Position numbers and translations under genes: made by a program
Notes under the pieces: generated by a model
Seen by the model: only the letters and a program-made list of their open reading frames with translations
The model's database searches: none
Told to the model about the DNA's origin: nothing
Part shown: positions 14,769-23,708 of the stretch, piece after piece
How the letters are laid out: each line of letters starts with the position of its first letter
Numbering within the stretch: position 1 is the first letter of the stretch
Assembly: GCA_019186985.1 (NCBI GenBank)
Contig: JABARQ010000001.1
Location: forward strand, 62,001 to 126,000
Source of the DNA: Prosthecobacter sp.
GTDB taxonomy: Bacteria > Verrucomicrobiota > Verrucomicrobiia > Verrucomicrobiales > Verrucomicrobiaceae
DNA length: 64,000 bases
Direction of reading: 5' to 3'

Positions 14769-17510
14769 ATGAAAACATCCGTCTTCACCCTCCTTCTTGC
14801 GCTTGCGGCGTTGTCGCGGGCTGAAACCGTCATTCATGTCGATGACACGGTGCTGCGCACGAACACAGCTCGTTTTGGCATCTGCCTGGCGCAGCACAAC
14901 TACTACGACTCCCATCAGATGATGAAGGAGCTGCTCTTTCGCAACCCTGGCTTCGAAGGGCTCTTGTATCAATCCATCGTCCGCCTAGGCCCCGGCGGCA
15001 CCGCCAGCAGCGCCATTGAGGATCAGGCGCTCGGTCAATGGCCCACGGGCTTCTGGGCCGGGGCGCAGTATGAGGTCATCTGGTCGGCGTCGGGCGCCCA
15101 AGGACGCACGGGGACGGTGGCGAACAGCATCGCACCGAACCGTCCGAACCCGCCCAACGATCCAGGCGGCAGCACACAGGGCACGATGTATCTTTTCGAT
15201 CCACCCGCAGGCGCGGTGCCGGCGAGCGGCGATTACCTGCTGCTGAGGCAGGTGATCACCGGCAGCGGTGGCGGCGCGGCCACGGGGAGCTGGGACGTCA
15301 GCACGCAGGGCGGCGGCGCCATCACGAGCGAGACCGCCGACCTGCCGCCCGGGACCGAAGGCCGGCAGTGCGTGCGTCTGACGGCCCTCTCAAGCGGTCA
15401 GCAGGCGACGATCAGCGGCCGCTTTGACACGCTTCAGGGCTTTGTGCGGCTGAACGGGCAGTTCAGGCTCGCCTTCAAGGCCAAGGGCGCGGGCGGCGCG
15501 AACCGCGCCTTCGTCACCGTGCGTCGTGGCAGCAGTCCGCATCTCAGCCAGACAGTCCAGCTCACCGGCGACTGGGCGGACTATGTGCTGACCTTTTCAG
15601 CCGCGGAGGCGGAGACGGTCTCCGGCACGGTGTCCGTGGAGTTTTCACCCACCGGCCAGAGCGCCATGCTGCTTGACGACGTGAGCCTGCGCCAAACCAA
15701 CAGTGATGCAGGCAATCCCACCGAGTTCCGCGACGGAGTCGTCGCTGCGTTGCGCGAGCTGAAGCCAGGCATCCTTCGCTATCCGAACTGGCAGATGCTC
15801 GGCAATTCGCTCGACAACGACCTGGCGCCCGTCTTTGCGCGCAAACGCTCCGGCTACTCCGCCTATGGCACGGGTGAAAACAACATGCTGCCCGGCCTGC
15901 ATGAGTTTCTGGTGCTCTGCAAGCACATCGGCGCCGATCCGTGGATGTCGGTGCCCGCCACCTCCTCGCCGCAGGAGATGACGAACCTCATGGAATACCT
16001 GGGCGGCGCCACGAGCACGCCTTACGGCCAGCTGCGTGCCGCCCGCGGTCAGGCGACGCCGTGGACCCATGTCTTCAGCCGCATTCATCTGGAATTTGGC
16101 AACGAGCACTGGAACAACACCGCTTTCCGCGGAGGCGTCATCTCGGCGCCGGCAGCCTGTGGCGCCCGTGCTGACGAGCTGTTCGCCGCGATCAAGGCCT
16201 CGCCCCATTACGATTCCACGCAGGTGAACTGCATTCTTGGCGGCCAGTCCGGCAATCCCGGCGCCGCGATCCAGTTCCACAATGCCTCATCGCTGCATGA
16301 CACCTTCACGCTCGCCCCCTACATGAGCGGGCGGGTGGACTCTTTCGCGACGACGGAGGAGCTGTTCGGCCCGTTGTTTGCCGAGCCGGAATGGTGGAGC
16401 TTCAATCCCTCCGCCAGCAGCGGCCTCATGCGTTACGCCCATGACCAGGTGCAGGCCTCCAGCCGTCCGGTGCCCCTCAGCATTTATGAGGTGAACCTGC
16501 ACACGACAAACGGCGGCATCAGCCAGGCCGCGCTCGACAGCTACACACCGTCCGTCGGTGCGGCGGTGGCCGTGGCGGACCACATGCTTGTCATGCTTCG
16601 GGAGCTGGGCGCCCGCGACCAGTGCATGATGTCACTCGCCGGACATCGCTACACCTGGCCGGATGGCTCGGGCAAAACCGCGGCGTTGTGGGGCGTCACG
16701 CTCGACATGGACAAGACCCACCGCCGCCGCCCCGCCTTTCACGCCCTGAGCATGCTGAATGAAGCCCTGGGTGGCGAGATGCTGCGCACCACGCACAGCG
16801 GTGACAATCCCACCTGGAACGTCAGCAGCATGAACCGTGTCACCTTCACCGGAGCACATCACCTGCAGAGCTTTGCCTTCAAAAACGGTGCGCAGCGCGG
16901 ACTCATCCTCTTCAACCTCCATCGCACGGACGCGCTTGATGTTCGATTCACCGGTCCGAACGCCCCTGCTGGCGCGCTCAGCCTTCGCCGCCTCACGTCC
17001 GCCGGCATCACCGACAACAACGAGGCCGCCGTTGTTGTTGCGCCGACCACCGAGGTGCTTGCCAGCCTTGATCCTGCTCAGCCGCTTTCACTGCCGCCCT
17101 TCTCGATGACCTTGCTTCAATGGACTCCGCCTGCACGACAGGCGTGGCGCTACCTGCATTTTGGCACCGTTGCCGGAACGGCCGCCGCCGCCGATGACGC
17201 CGATCCTGATGGGGACGGCCTGGCGAACCTTCTTGAATATGCCCTGGGCACCCTGCCCACGCAGACATCGCCTCCGCCCTGGACCCTCAGCAACCTCGGA
17301 GGTTGTCTTGGCGTCACCGTCACCAAGGACACGAATGCCTCCGGCCTAACCTGGAGCGCGGAGTCGAGCGATGACCTGCTCACCTGGCATCCGGATCAAA
17401 CCGTGACCCTCATTGACAACGGCACCACGTTCAGCGCCCGCGACAGCGTGCCCCTGGGGACGGCCGCACGGCGTTTTCTCCGGCTGCGTGTCTCGGCGGC
17501 GCAGCAATAG
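14769..17510 (+). CDS. Secreted GH51-like glycoside hydrolase (alpha-L-arabinofuranosidase type)
   Basis: The 913-residue protein starts at ATG 14769 with a signal peptide (TLLLALAALSRA). Residues from about 120 to 300 look like a carbohydrate-binding insert (FVRLNGQFRLAFKAKG, MLLDDVSLRQT). Catalytic features of a clan-A (beta/alpha)8 glycosidase are visible: LRYPNWQ, LEFGNEHWNN with the probable acid/base Glu446, and PLSIYEVNLHT with the probable nucleophile Glu574. The C-terminus has a beta-sandwich (FAFKNGAQRGLILFNLHR) and then DADPDGDGLANLLEYALG (about 810-827), a calcium-binding-like tail repeated in many proteins of this phylum. The GH51/arabinofuranosidase assignment is by overall pattern and is not certain. 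The sigma gene lies just upstream and a sialidase-like gene follows. Confidence 0.68.
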   Translation: MKTSVFTLLLALAALSRAETVIHVDDTVLRTNTARFGICLAQHNYYDSHQMMKELLFRNPGFEGLLYQSIVRLGPGGTASSAIEDQALGQWPTGFWAGAQYEVIWSASGAQGRTGTVANSIAPNRPNPPNDPGGSTQGTMYLFDPPAGAVPASGDYLLLRQVITGSGGGAATGSWDVSTQGGGAITSETADLPPGTEGRQCVRLTALSSGQQATISGRFDTLQGFVRLNGQFRLAFKAKGAGGANRAFVTVRRGSSPHLSQTVQLTGDWADYVLTFSAAEAETVSGTVSVEFSPTGQSAMLLDDVSLRQTNSDAGNPTEFRDGVVAALRELKPGILRYPNWQMLGNSLDNDLAPVFARKRSGYSAYGTGENNMLPGLHEFLVLCKHIGADPWMSVPATSSPQEMTNLMEYLGGATSTPYGQLRAARGQATPWTHVFSRIHLEFGNEHWNNTAFRGGVISAPAACGARADELFAAIKASPHYDSTQVNCILGGQSGNPGAAIQFHNASSLHDTFTLAPYMSGRVDSFATTEELFGPLFAEPEWWSFNPSASSGLMRYAHDQVQASSRPVPLSIYEVNLHTTNGGISQAALDSYTPSVGAAVAVADHMLVMLRELGARDQCMMSLAGHRYTWPDGSGKTAALWGVTLDMDKTHRRRPAFHALSMLNEALGGEMLRTTHSGDNPTWNVSSMNRVTFTGAHHLQSFAFKNGAQRGLILFNLHRTDALDVRFTGPNAPAGALSLRRLTSAGITDNNEAAVVVAPTTEVLASLDPAQPLSLPPFSMTLLQWTPPARQAWRYLHFGTVAGTAAAADDADPDGDGLANLLEYALGTLPTQTSPPPWTLSNLGGCLGVTVTKDTNASGLTWSAESSDDLLTWHPDQTVTLIDNGTTFSARDSVPLGTAARRFLRLRVSAAQQ

Positions 17511-17537
17511 ATCCAGGGTCGGTGCCGTAAGGGACTC

Positions 17538-18731
17538 ATGCGCCGTCTTTATCCGTCCGCCTTCCTCCTTGTTGCCTGTTTCGCAGGCTCGCTTCAGGCC
17601 GTCGAGCCCGTGGATTTCACGGTGAAGCTTGAAGCCGTGATGAAGCACGATGACGGCAGGTTCCTGTGGTTTCATCCCCGGGCGGCCCCGGTGCCCGGAG
17701 GGGTGGTCATGACGATCCAGAAGCATCTCAAGGTTTCCGACTATTATTCAGGCCTGCATTTCATGCGGCGTGAGGGCGTGGACGGTCCATGGACCGGGCC
17801 GGTGCTGCCGCCAGAGACCGACTGGCTGCCGCAGTCGGATGGGGTGACGCTCAGTGTGGCGGATGTGACACCGGGCTGGCATGAAAAGACGGGCAGGCTC
17901 ATCGCCATCGGCTGCCGTGTGCGCTACAGCCCGAAGGGCAGGCAGCTCGATGACGTGAAGCGTGCTCATCAGACGGTTTATGCGATCCTGGATCCGAAGA
18001 CGTCGAAGTGGACGCCCTGGCAGGTGCTGGAGCTGCCCGGGGACGAGCAGTTCAACTTTGCCCGCAACGCCTGCGCCCAGTGGCTGGTGAAGGAGGACGG
18101 CAGGCTGCTCGTGCCGCTCTACATCGGCAAAAGCGCCAAGGACCGGTTCAGCACGACGGTGGCCGAATGCCGATTCGACGGCGAGAAGCTGGTGTTTGAG
18201 AGGAATGGCGACGTACTGCGCCTCGATGAGGCGCGCGGCCTTTACGAGCCTTCCCTGATCGCCTTCGGAGGACGTTATTACCTCACGCTTCGAAACGACA
18301 TTCGTGGTTATGTCAGTGTGAGCGATGACGGTCTGGCCTTCGGCAAGCCGAAGACCTGGACCTTTGACGACGGCGCGGAGCTTGGCAGCTACAACACTCA
18401 GCAGCACTGGCTGGCGCATCGCGACGGGCTGTTCCTCGTCTACACAAGGCGTGGGGCTGACAATGATCACATCGTCCGTCATCGCGCACCGCTCTTCATG
18501 GCGCGTGTGGATCCGCAGAAGCTTCAGGTTCTCCGCGCGAGTGAAAAGGTCGTGGTTCCCGAACGCGGGGCCGAGCTTGGCAACTTCGGCTGCGCCCGCA
18601 TCAACGACCACGAGTCCTGGGTGACCGTGTCCGAGGGCATGTTCATGAAGGACTCGAAGGCGCGGGGCGCGGAGGGGGCGACTTTTGTGGCGCGGATCCT
18701 GTGGTCGAAACCGAATTCACCAAGCCCATGA
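17538..18731 (+). CDS. Secreted sialidase-like (BNR/Asp-box) six-bladed propeller
   Basis: The 397-residue protein has a signal peptide (SAFLLVACFAGSLQA). Its body shows sialidase-superfamily features: LWFHPRAAPVPGG near the start, GWHEKTGRLIAIG, and an Asp box in VSVSDDGLAFGKPKTW. The phrase GLYEPSLIAFGGRYYLTLR lies at the equivalent of the conserved substrate-facing strand. True exo-alpha-sialidases need an arginine triad, which I cannot place confidently, so another glycan specificity is possible. The last four bases (ATGA) overlap the aminotransferase start, so the two are translationally coupled. It may work with the neighbouring glycosidase on host or algal glycans (inference). Confidence 0.72.
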   Translation: MRRLYPSAFLLVACFAGSLQAVEPVDFTVKLEAVMKHDDGRFLWFHPRAAPVPGGVVMTIQKHLKVSDYYSGLHFMRREGVDGPWTGPVLPPETDWLPQSDGVTLSVADVTPGWHEKTGRLIAIGCRVRYSPKGRQLDDVKRAHQTVYAILDPKTSKWTPWQVLELPGDEQFNFARNACAQWLVKEDGRLLVPLYIGKSAKDRFSTTVAECRFDGEKLVFERNGDVLRLDEARGLYEPSLIAFGGRYYLTLRNDIRGYVSVSDDGLAFGKPKTWTFDDGAELGSYNTQQHWLAHRDGLFLVYTRRGADNDHIVRHRAPLFMARVDPQKLQVLRASEKVVVPERGAELGNFGCARINDHESWVTVSEGMFMKDSKARGAEGATFVARILWSKPNSPSP

Positions 18732-19642
18732 GCGAACCCCTTGTCTTCCTGAACGACCGTTTCCTGCCCGCCTCCCAGGCGAAGCTGAACATCTATGACC
18801 TGGGCATCGTGCTTGGGGCGACGCTGACGGAGATGACGCGCACATTCCGGCACCGGCCGTTCCGGGCGGAGGATCACGTGGCCAGGCTGTACCGTTCGCT
18901 GAAGTTCTCCGGCATCACGGTGCCGCTTTCTCCGGAGGAGATGCTGGCGCGGACAAACGAACTGGCCGAGGCAAACTGCCGGTTGATCGGGCCTGGGGAG
19001 GATCTTGGCATCGTGCATTTTGTGACACCGGGTGAAAACGCGCTTTATGCCGGCAGCGCAGGTGCGGCAGGACCGCTGAAGCCGACGATCTGCATTCACA
19101 GCTTCCCGCTGCGCTTTGAGATGTGGCGGCATCTGTTCACCGAAGGAGCGCATGTGGTCACGCCCTCCGTCAGGCACATCCCCCCGCAATGCATCGATCC
19201 GAAGATGAAAAACCGCAGCCGCCTGCACTGGTGGCTGGCGGACCGGCAGTCGCAGGTGGTGGATCCGCGTGCCATCAGCCTGCTGCTCGACTTGGACGGC
19301 AATGTCACTGAATGCGCGGGATCCAATTTTGTCATCGTGAAGGGCGGGACGATCATCTCCCCCACGCCCCGCAACATCCTTCAGGGCATCAGCCTTCAGA
19401 CCATCCATGAGCTGGCTGGTGACATCGGCATGGAGTTCGTTGAGCGTGACTTTCAGCCTTATGATGTGGTGAATGCCGACGAGGCCTGGCTCACCACCAC
19501 GCCCTACTGCATGGCACCATGCACCCGAATCAACGGCATTCCTGTCGGGGATGGCAGGCCGGGGCCCTGGTTCAGGAAGATGCTTTCAGCCTGGAGCAGC
19601 CTTGCCGGGCTGGACATTGAGGCTCAGGTGATAGGCGGCTGA
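18728..19642 (+). CDS. Class IV pyridoxal-phosphate aminotransferase
   Basis: The 304-residue enzyme begins at ATG 18728, inside the end of the preceding gene; the longer frame upstream is its shadow. The fold type IV pattern is present: FLNDRFLPASQAKLNIYDLGIVLG, HVARLYRSLKFSGI, a PLP-lysine segment in DPKMKNRSRLHWWLADRQ, LLLDLDGNVTECAGSNFVIV and TPRNILQGISLQTI. Members are branched-chain aminotransferases, D-amino-acid transaminases or aminodeoxychorismate lyases. The residues distinguishing these are not decisive here, so no symbol is given. Coupling to a sialidase-like gene is unexpected. It ends 8 bp from the convergent PQQ-type gene. Confidence 0.85.
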   Translation: MSEPLVFLNDRFLPASQAKLNIYDLGIVLGATLTEMTRTFRHRPFRAEDHVARLYRSLKFSGITVPLSPEEMLARTNELAEANCRLIGPGEDLGIVHFVTPGENALYAGSAGAAGPLKPTICIHSFPLRFEMWRHLFTEGAHVVTPSVRHIPPQCIDPKMKNRSRLHWWLADRQSQVVDPRAISLLLDLDGNVTECAGSNFVIVKGGTIISPTPRNILQGISLQTIHELAGDIGMEFVERDFQPYDVVNADEAWLTTTPYCMAPCTRINGIPVGDGRPGPWFRKMLSAWSSLAGLDIEAQVIGG

Positions 19643-19650
19643 TGCTGCTT

Positions 19651-22374
19651 TCATCGCGCCTCCCAGGCCGGGGGCAGATCCTTGGATTCCGGGCCATAGG
19701 TCTGGGAGACGACGAAGCCGCTGGCCTGTGAGGTGTAGAAGATGCGACCGTTGCTGACCACGGCGCCGAGGCATTCCCGGGAGTCGATGGCGGGACCGGT
19801 GGAGACGAGTCTGCCGTTCTGGGAGAGGTCGATCATGTCCATGTTGGCACCGAGGACATACGGTTCGCTCAGGGTGAAGCGGCAGCAGGCGTAGTTGGTC
19901 TGGATGCTGTAGACGACCTTGCCGGTGGCGCTGTCGAAGACGTTGCCCTTGCCGCGCAGGGCGTTGGAGAACATGAAGCGCTCGCCGACGCTGACCACGT
20001 TCAGCGCGGAGGTCACGGCGTCGCTTTTCCAGACCAGTTTTCCCGTGCTGGCGTCGAGGCACCAGACAAAGCGGTCGTCGGTGCCGGCGTTCGCCTTGTT
20101 GTAGCCGCCGATGTAGAGGCGTCCGTCCCGGGCGCTGAGCGTGCACTTGGAGGTGACGTAATATTGGTTCGTCTGCCAGAGGATGTCGCCGGTCTTCGGA
20201 TCGATGCAGCAGGTGAGGCCGTTGTTCTCCACCGGCAGGCCGCGGCGGCGTTTGGTCTCGGCGTCATAGCCGAAGAAGACGCTGTAGTAGAGCCTGCCAT
20301 CGAGCACGCAGATGCCGCAGTCATTGCCGCCGCGACCCTGTTCGAAGAAGTCCTTCTCCCAGACGACCCTGCCTGTCTCCAGGTCCCAGGCCCAGATGCG
20401 CGGGTGATGGTTTTTGGGATAGTAGGGGTTGTCGTTGGAGTAGATGAAGCTCATCACCTCGGAGCCGTCTGCGGGAACCACGGGCGCGCCGCCAAAGGTG
20501 TAGGGCTTCTCGCTGCCCTGCGGGGCATAGTCGCCGCTGCCACTGGCGTAGATGGCCACCTTGCCGGCGACCACGGGCGGGAACTGGCGGCTCCAGCTCG
20601 GGCTGCCGGTGAAGGGCGCCTCCCAGAGCAGGTCGCCAGTGGCGGCGTCGAGGCAGCGGACGAAGGATTTTTTCATGCCCGCCTGAGGCACGAGCAGTCT
20701 GCCGTCGATGTAAAGCGGGGAGGTGAAGCTCAGATAGACATCGGGCCACCAGCGGCGCCAGAGCAGGCGTCCCGTGTCCTGCTCGCAGGCGATGACCTGG
20801 CCCTCGGCCGTGTGGGTGTAGAGACGGCCTCCGCCGCAGACGGGCAGGTGCTTCACCGTGCCTTCAAGGCGGCGGGCCCAGCGCATGCGCAGCGGCGGCT
20901 TGAGATCCTGGTTGTTGGAGTTCTGGCCGGCGAAATTGCCGTAGTTGGTGTACCAGTCGAACTTGGCGTCAGCACGCGGGCCGGTGAGAGGTGAGCGGAT
21001 TTTGAAGGTGTTTTGGGAGTCCGACGCCACGGGCTTAGCGGGCGGATGGCTGCCAAACACCAGCAGGTCGCCTCCTTCGGTCGTGACATAGATGCGCTGA
21101 TCGGCGACCGCCACCGGGGCGGTGATGGGGTGTCTGGAGGACTTTTTACCAGCGTTGCCGGCGAGGACTTTCGAGCTGCCGTCTTTGAGCGAGACGACAT
21201 GAAGGCTGCCGTTCAGGTCACCAAACAGGACATGCTGTTGGGTCAGCACGGGAGGAGCGATGGCCCCGGCTTCGCTCAGCGTCTGGAGCTTCTTGGTGCT
21301 CATGTCATGCCGGATCAATCCGCGTCCTGTCTCCGGCTTGACGCGAAACACCTCGTTCCCACGAATCGCCACGGGCGAGAAGCTCAGCAGGCCGTCCATG
21401 CGGATGTTGGTGTCGGTGCCTGGCACGAAGTCGCCGGTCTTCAGCGTGCCTCCTTCCAGCCGCATGATGTCCACGCGGCCCGCGTTGTCGCGGCGGTGCC
21501 ACTGCACATAGACATTGCCGTCGTCATCGGCGCTCTGGCCGAAGGTGGCGGGGAACTCCCTGCCGGACCACTCGGGGATTTCGCCCGTGGCCTTGAGCTT
21601 GGGCGCATCACCGGTGTCTTCGAGGAAAAGCGTGCGTCCGCCGGCGGGGATGACCACGATGCGATCCTTGATGAGGCAGATGTCGCGGGAGCAGACAAAG
21701 TGATCCTTCCAGGTCACGCGTCCGTCGCTGGAGGTCGGCTGGGTGCCGGGCTTCAAGGAGGCGAGCATGCGTTTTTCACAGAAGGCGGCCCAGGATTCAC
21801 CGCTCCAGCGGTTGCCATCGAAGCCGACCACCTCTTTGACAAAATCCCATTTCCAGACGGGTTTGCCTTCAAAGGTCAGCGCCAGCACCTGGGCGCCGAG
21901 AGTGGCGACATAGACGCGGTCCCTGGCCACGACCGGAGTGCTGAAGATGGGTTCGCCGCAGTCGATCTCCGCCACCACCCTGCCGTTGCTGCGGTCGAGC
22001 ACATAATGGAAACCTGAAGAGGTGCCGAAGTGGACATGGTTTCCCGCGATGGCGGGGGAGGAGACGTTGTTGACGTTCTGTCCGCCGCCCTTGCTTTGAA
22101 AGCGCCAGACCTCCTGCAATGTCGTGGTGTCAAAGCAGGCCGCGCATCCCGAGCCATCAACGACATAGACCCTGCCGTCGGCGACAACGGGCGAAGAGTA
22201 GATGCCGTCGGTCATGGCGACAGAAGCCTGAAGGCCAAGGCTGCCGGCATCGAGTTCGACGGAGGCGGCGTTGCCGCTGTGAGCGGCGTTGAACATGAAC
22301 TGGGGCCAGTCCTCGGAGAGTGCCGGCATGGCGGAGGCAAGGAGCAGGGTGGCGGGAAGGAGCAGGCGCTGCAT
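19651..22374 (-). CDS. Secreted PQQ-type beta-propeller protein
   Basis: The 907-residue protein has a signal peptide (LLLPATLLLASAMPALSE) followed by DWPQFMFNAAHSGNA. Repeated blades include YVVDGSGCAACFDTTTLQEVWRF, YVLDRSNGRVVAEI, ACEQDTGRLLWRRWW, RCLDAATGDLLWEAPF, WAWDLETGRVVWEKDF and CLDASTGKLVWKSD, the quinoprotein-type W-motif pattern. The length suggests two propellers in tandem. No CxxCH haem motif or dehydrogenase active site was found, so it may not bind PQQ. A paired cysteine segment (YACCRFTLSE) resembles a short CC motif in the 7.2-kb propeller. It is divergent from the Tat-exported propeller gene, with 75 bp between. Confidence 0.83.
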   Translation of the reverse strand: MQRLLLPATLLLASAMPALSEDWPQFMFNAAHSGNAASVELDAGSLGLQASVAMTDGIYSSPVVADGRVYVVDGSGCAACFDTTTLQEVWRFQSKGGGQNVNNVSSPAIAGNHVHFGTSSGFHYVLDRSNGRVVAEIDCGEPIFSTPVVARDRVYVATLGAQVLALTFEGKPVWKWDFVKEVVGFDGNRWSGESWAAFCEKRMLASLKPGTQPTSSDGRVTWKDHFVCSRDICLIKDRIVVIPAGGRTLFLEDTGDAPKLKATGEIPEWSGREFPATFGQSADDDGNVYVQWHRRDNAGRVDIMRLEGGTLKTGDFVPGTDTNIRMDGLLSFSPVAIRGNEVFRVKPETGRGLIRHDMSTKKLQTLSEAGAIAPPVLTQQHVLFGDLNGSLHVVSLKDGSSKVLAGNAGKKSSRHPITAPVAVADQRIYVTTEGGDLLVFGSHPPAKPVASDSQNTFKIRSPLTGPRADAKFDWYTNYGNFAGQNSNNQDLKPPLRMRWARRLEGTVKHLPVCGGGRLYTHTAEGQVIACEQDTGRLLWRRWWPDVYLSFTSPLYIDGRLLVPQAGMKKSFVRCLDAATGDLLWEAPFTGSPSWSRQFPPVVAGKVAIYASGSGDYAPQGSEKPYTFGGAPVVPADGSEVMSFIYSNDNPYYPKNHHPRIWAWDLETGRVVWEKDFFEQGRGGNDCGICVLDGRLYYSVFFGYDAETKRRRGLPVENNGLTCCIDPKTGDILWQTNQYYVTSKCTLSARDGRLYIGGYNKANAGTDDRFVWCLDASTGKLVWKSDAVTSALNVVSVGERFMFSNALRGKGNVFDSATGKVVYSIQTNYACCRFTLSEPYVLGANMDMIDLSQNGRLVSTGPAIDSRECLGAVVSNGRIFYTSQASGFVVSQTYGPESKDLPPAWEAR

Positions 22375-22449
22375 GACAACTCATACGAAGTTGGCCGGAC
22401 GAAATCTCAGGATGAACGATCTTCCTCCAAGGATCCGTTTTCCTCTCCC

Positions 22450-23685
22450 ATGACCAGCCGCAGACGCTTTCTCTCGACCCTCGCCCTTTCGCCCCTTGCC
22501 GTCCGAGGCCAGGAGGGGCCGAAGTTTCCGCCGACCCGCATCATCACGAAGGGGCCGGGCTATCACTGGTTCGCCTATTACGACAAGCTGCAGTTCTCGC
22601 CGGACAACCGTTTTGTGCTCAGTCACAAGGTGTCCTTCGAGCATCGTTCACCGACGGGTGATGACGTGATTGAAGTCGGCATGGTGGACATTCAGGACGG
22701 GGACAAATGGATCCCGCTCGGCAGGTCGAAGGCCTGGTGCTGGCAGCAGGGCTGCATGCTGCAGTGGATTCCAGGCACCGGGTCGAAGGTGATCTGGAAC
22801 GACCGTGAGAAGGATCGTTTTGTCAGCCACATCCTCGATGTGAAGACGATGGAGAAGCAGACGCTGCCGTTTCCCGTCTATGCGCTTTCACCCAACGGCA
22901 GGGAAGGGGTGAGCTGTGACTTTGCGCGTGTGGCCGACTGCCGTCCCGGCTATGGTTATGCAGGCATCCGGGACCGGTTTTTTGATGACATGGCGCCCGA
23001 GGGCAGCGGTGTGACGCATGTGAACCTGGAGACGGGCGTCGAGAAGCTGATTGTGAGCCACAAGACCCTGGCGGCGACCGGCGAGGTCATGGAGAACCAC
23101 CCGGACTCCAAGCATCACGCCTACCATCTTCTGGTGGGGCCGGATGGAAAGCGCTTCATCATGCTGCACCGCTGGACGCAGCCGAAGGGCGGGCACCTCA
23201 CGCGCCTGATCACGGCGAACATGGACGGCAGCGACCTGCGCATCGTCATTCCAAACGGTTATGCCTCGCATTTCATCTGGAGGGACGCCACGCACATCCT
23301 TTCCCAGGCGAAGGGCTGGCTGGGGAACAACGACTGGGGTGACTTCCTGTTTGAGGACAAGGACAGCGGCATCGTCGAGGAGGTCGGCCATGGCGTCCTC
23401 GACAAGTCGGGGCATCTCACCTACCTGCGCAACAACGAGTGGATTCTCAACGACACTTATCCGCAGGGCTTGAGGCGCATCCAGACACCGCACCTGTATC
23501 ATATTGCATCCAGGAAGCGCATCGATCTGGGGCATTTTGTCCAGCCGCCGGAATACAAGGGCGAGTGGCGTGTGGACTGCCATCCGCGCAGCAGCCGTGA
23601 CGAGCGCTGGGTCTGCGTCGACGCACCGGACGGAGCCAACGGCCGTCAGCTACACCTCATCGACATCCAGGGACTGATGGGGTGA
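22450..23685 (+). CDS. Tat-exported WD40/TolB-like propeller of unknown function
   Basis: The 411-residue protein starts at ATG 22450 with a twin-arginine signal (TSRRRFLSTLALSPLAVRG). The mature part reads like a six- or seven-bladed propeller: KLQFSPDNRFVLSHKVSF, KVIWNDREKDRFVSHILDV, YALSPNGREGVSCDFAR, LLVGPDGKRFIMLHRW and HPRSSRDERWVCVDAP. Oligogalacturonate lyase and TolB-type repeats have similar spacing, and a HAYHLLVGP/WTQPKGGHL region could hold a metal site, but no catalytic assignment is safe. It is probably periplasmic and co-regulated with the divergent PQQ-type gene. Its stop lies 23 bp from the convergent delta-60 gene. Confidence 0.75.
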   Translation: MTSRRRFLSTLALSPLAVRGQEGPKFPPTRIITKGPGYHWFAYYDKLQFSPDNRFVLSHKVSFEHRSPTGDDVIEVGMVDIQDGDKWIPLGRSKAWCWQQGCMLQWIPGTGSKVIWNDREKDRFVSHILDVKTMEKQTLPFPVYALSPNGREGVSCDFARVADCRPGYGYAGIRDRFFDDMAPEGSGVTHVNLETGVEKLIVSHKTLAATGEVMENHPDSKHHAYHLLVGPDGKRFIMLHRWTQPKGGHLTRLITANMDGSDLRIVIPNGYASHFIWRDATHILSQAKGWLGNNDWGDFLFEDKDSGIVEEVGHGVLDKSGHLTYLRNNEWILNDTYPQGLRRIQTPHLYHIASRKRIDLGHFVQPPEYKGEWRVDCHPRSSRDERWVCVDAPDGANGRQLHLIDIQGLMG

Positions 23686-23708
23686 GGCCGGGCTGGCCAA
23701 AAGTTCGG

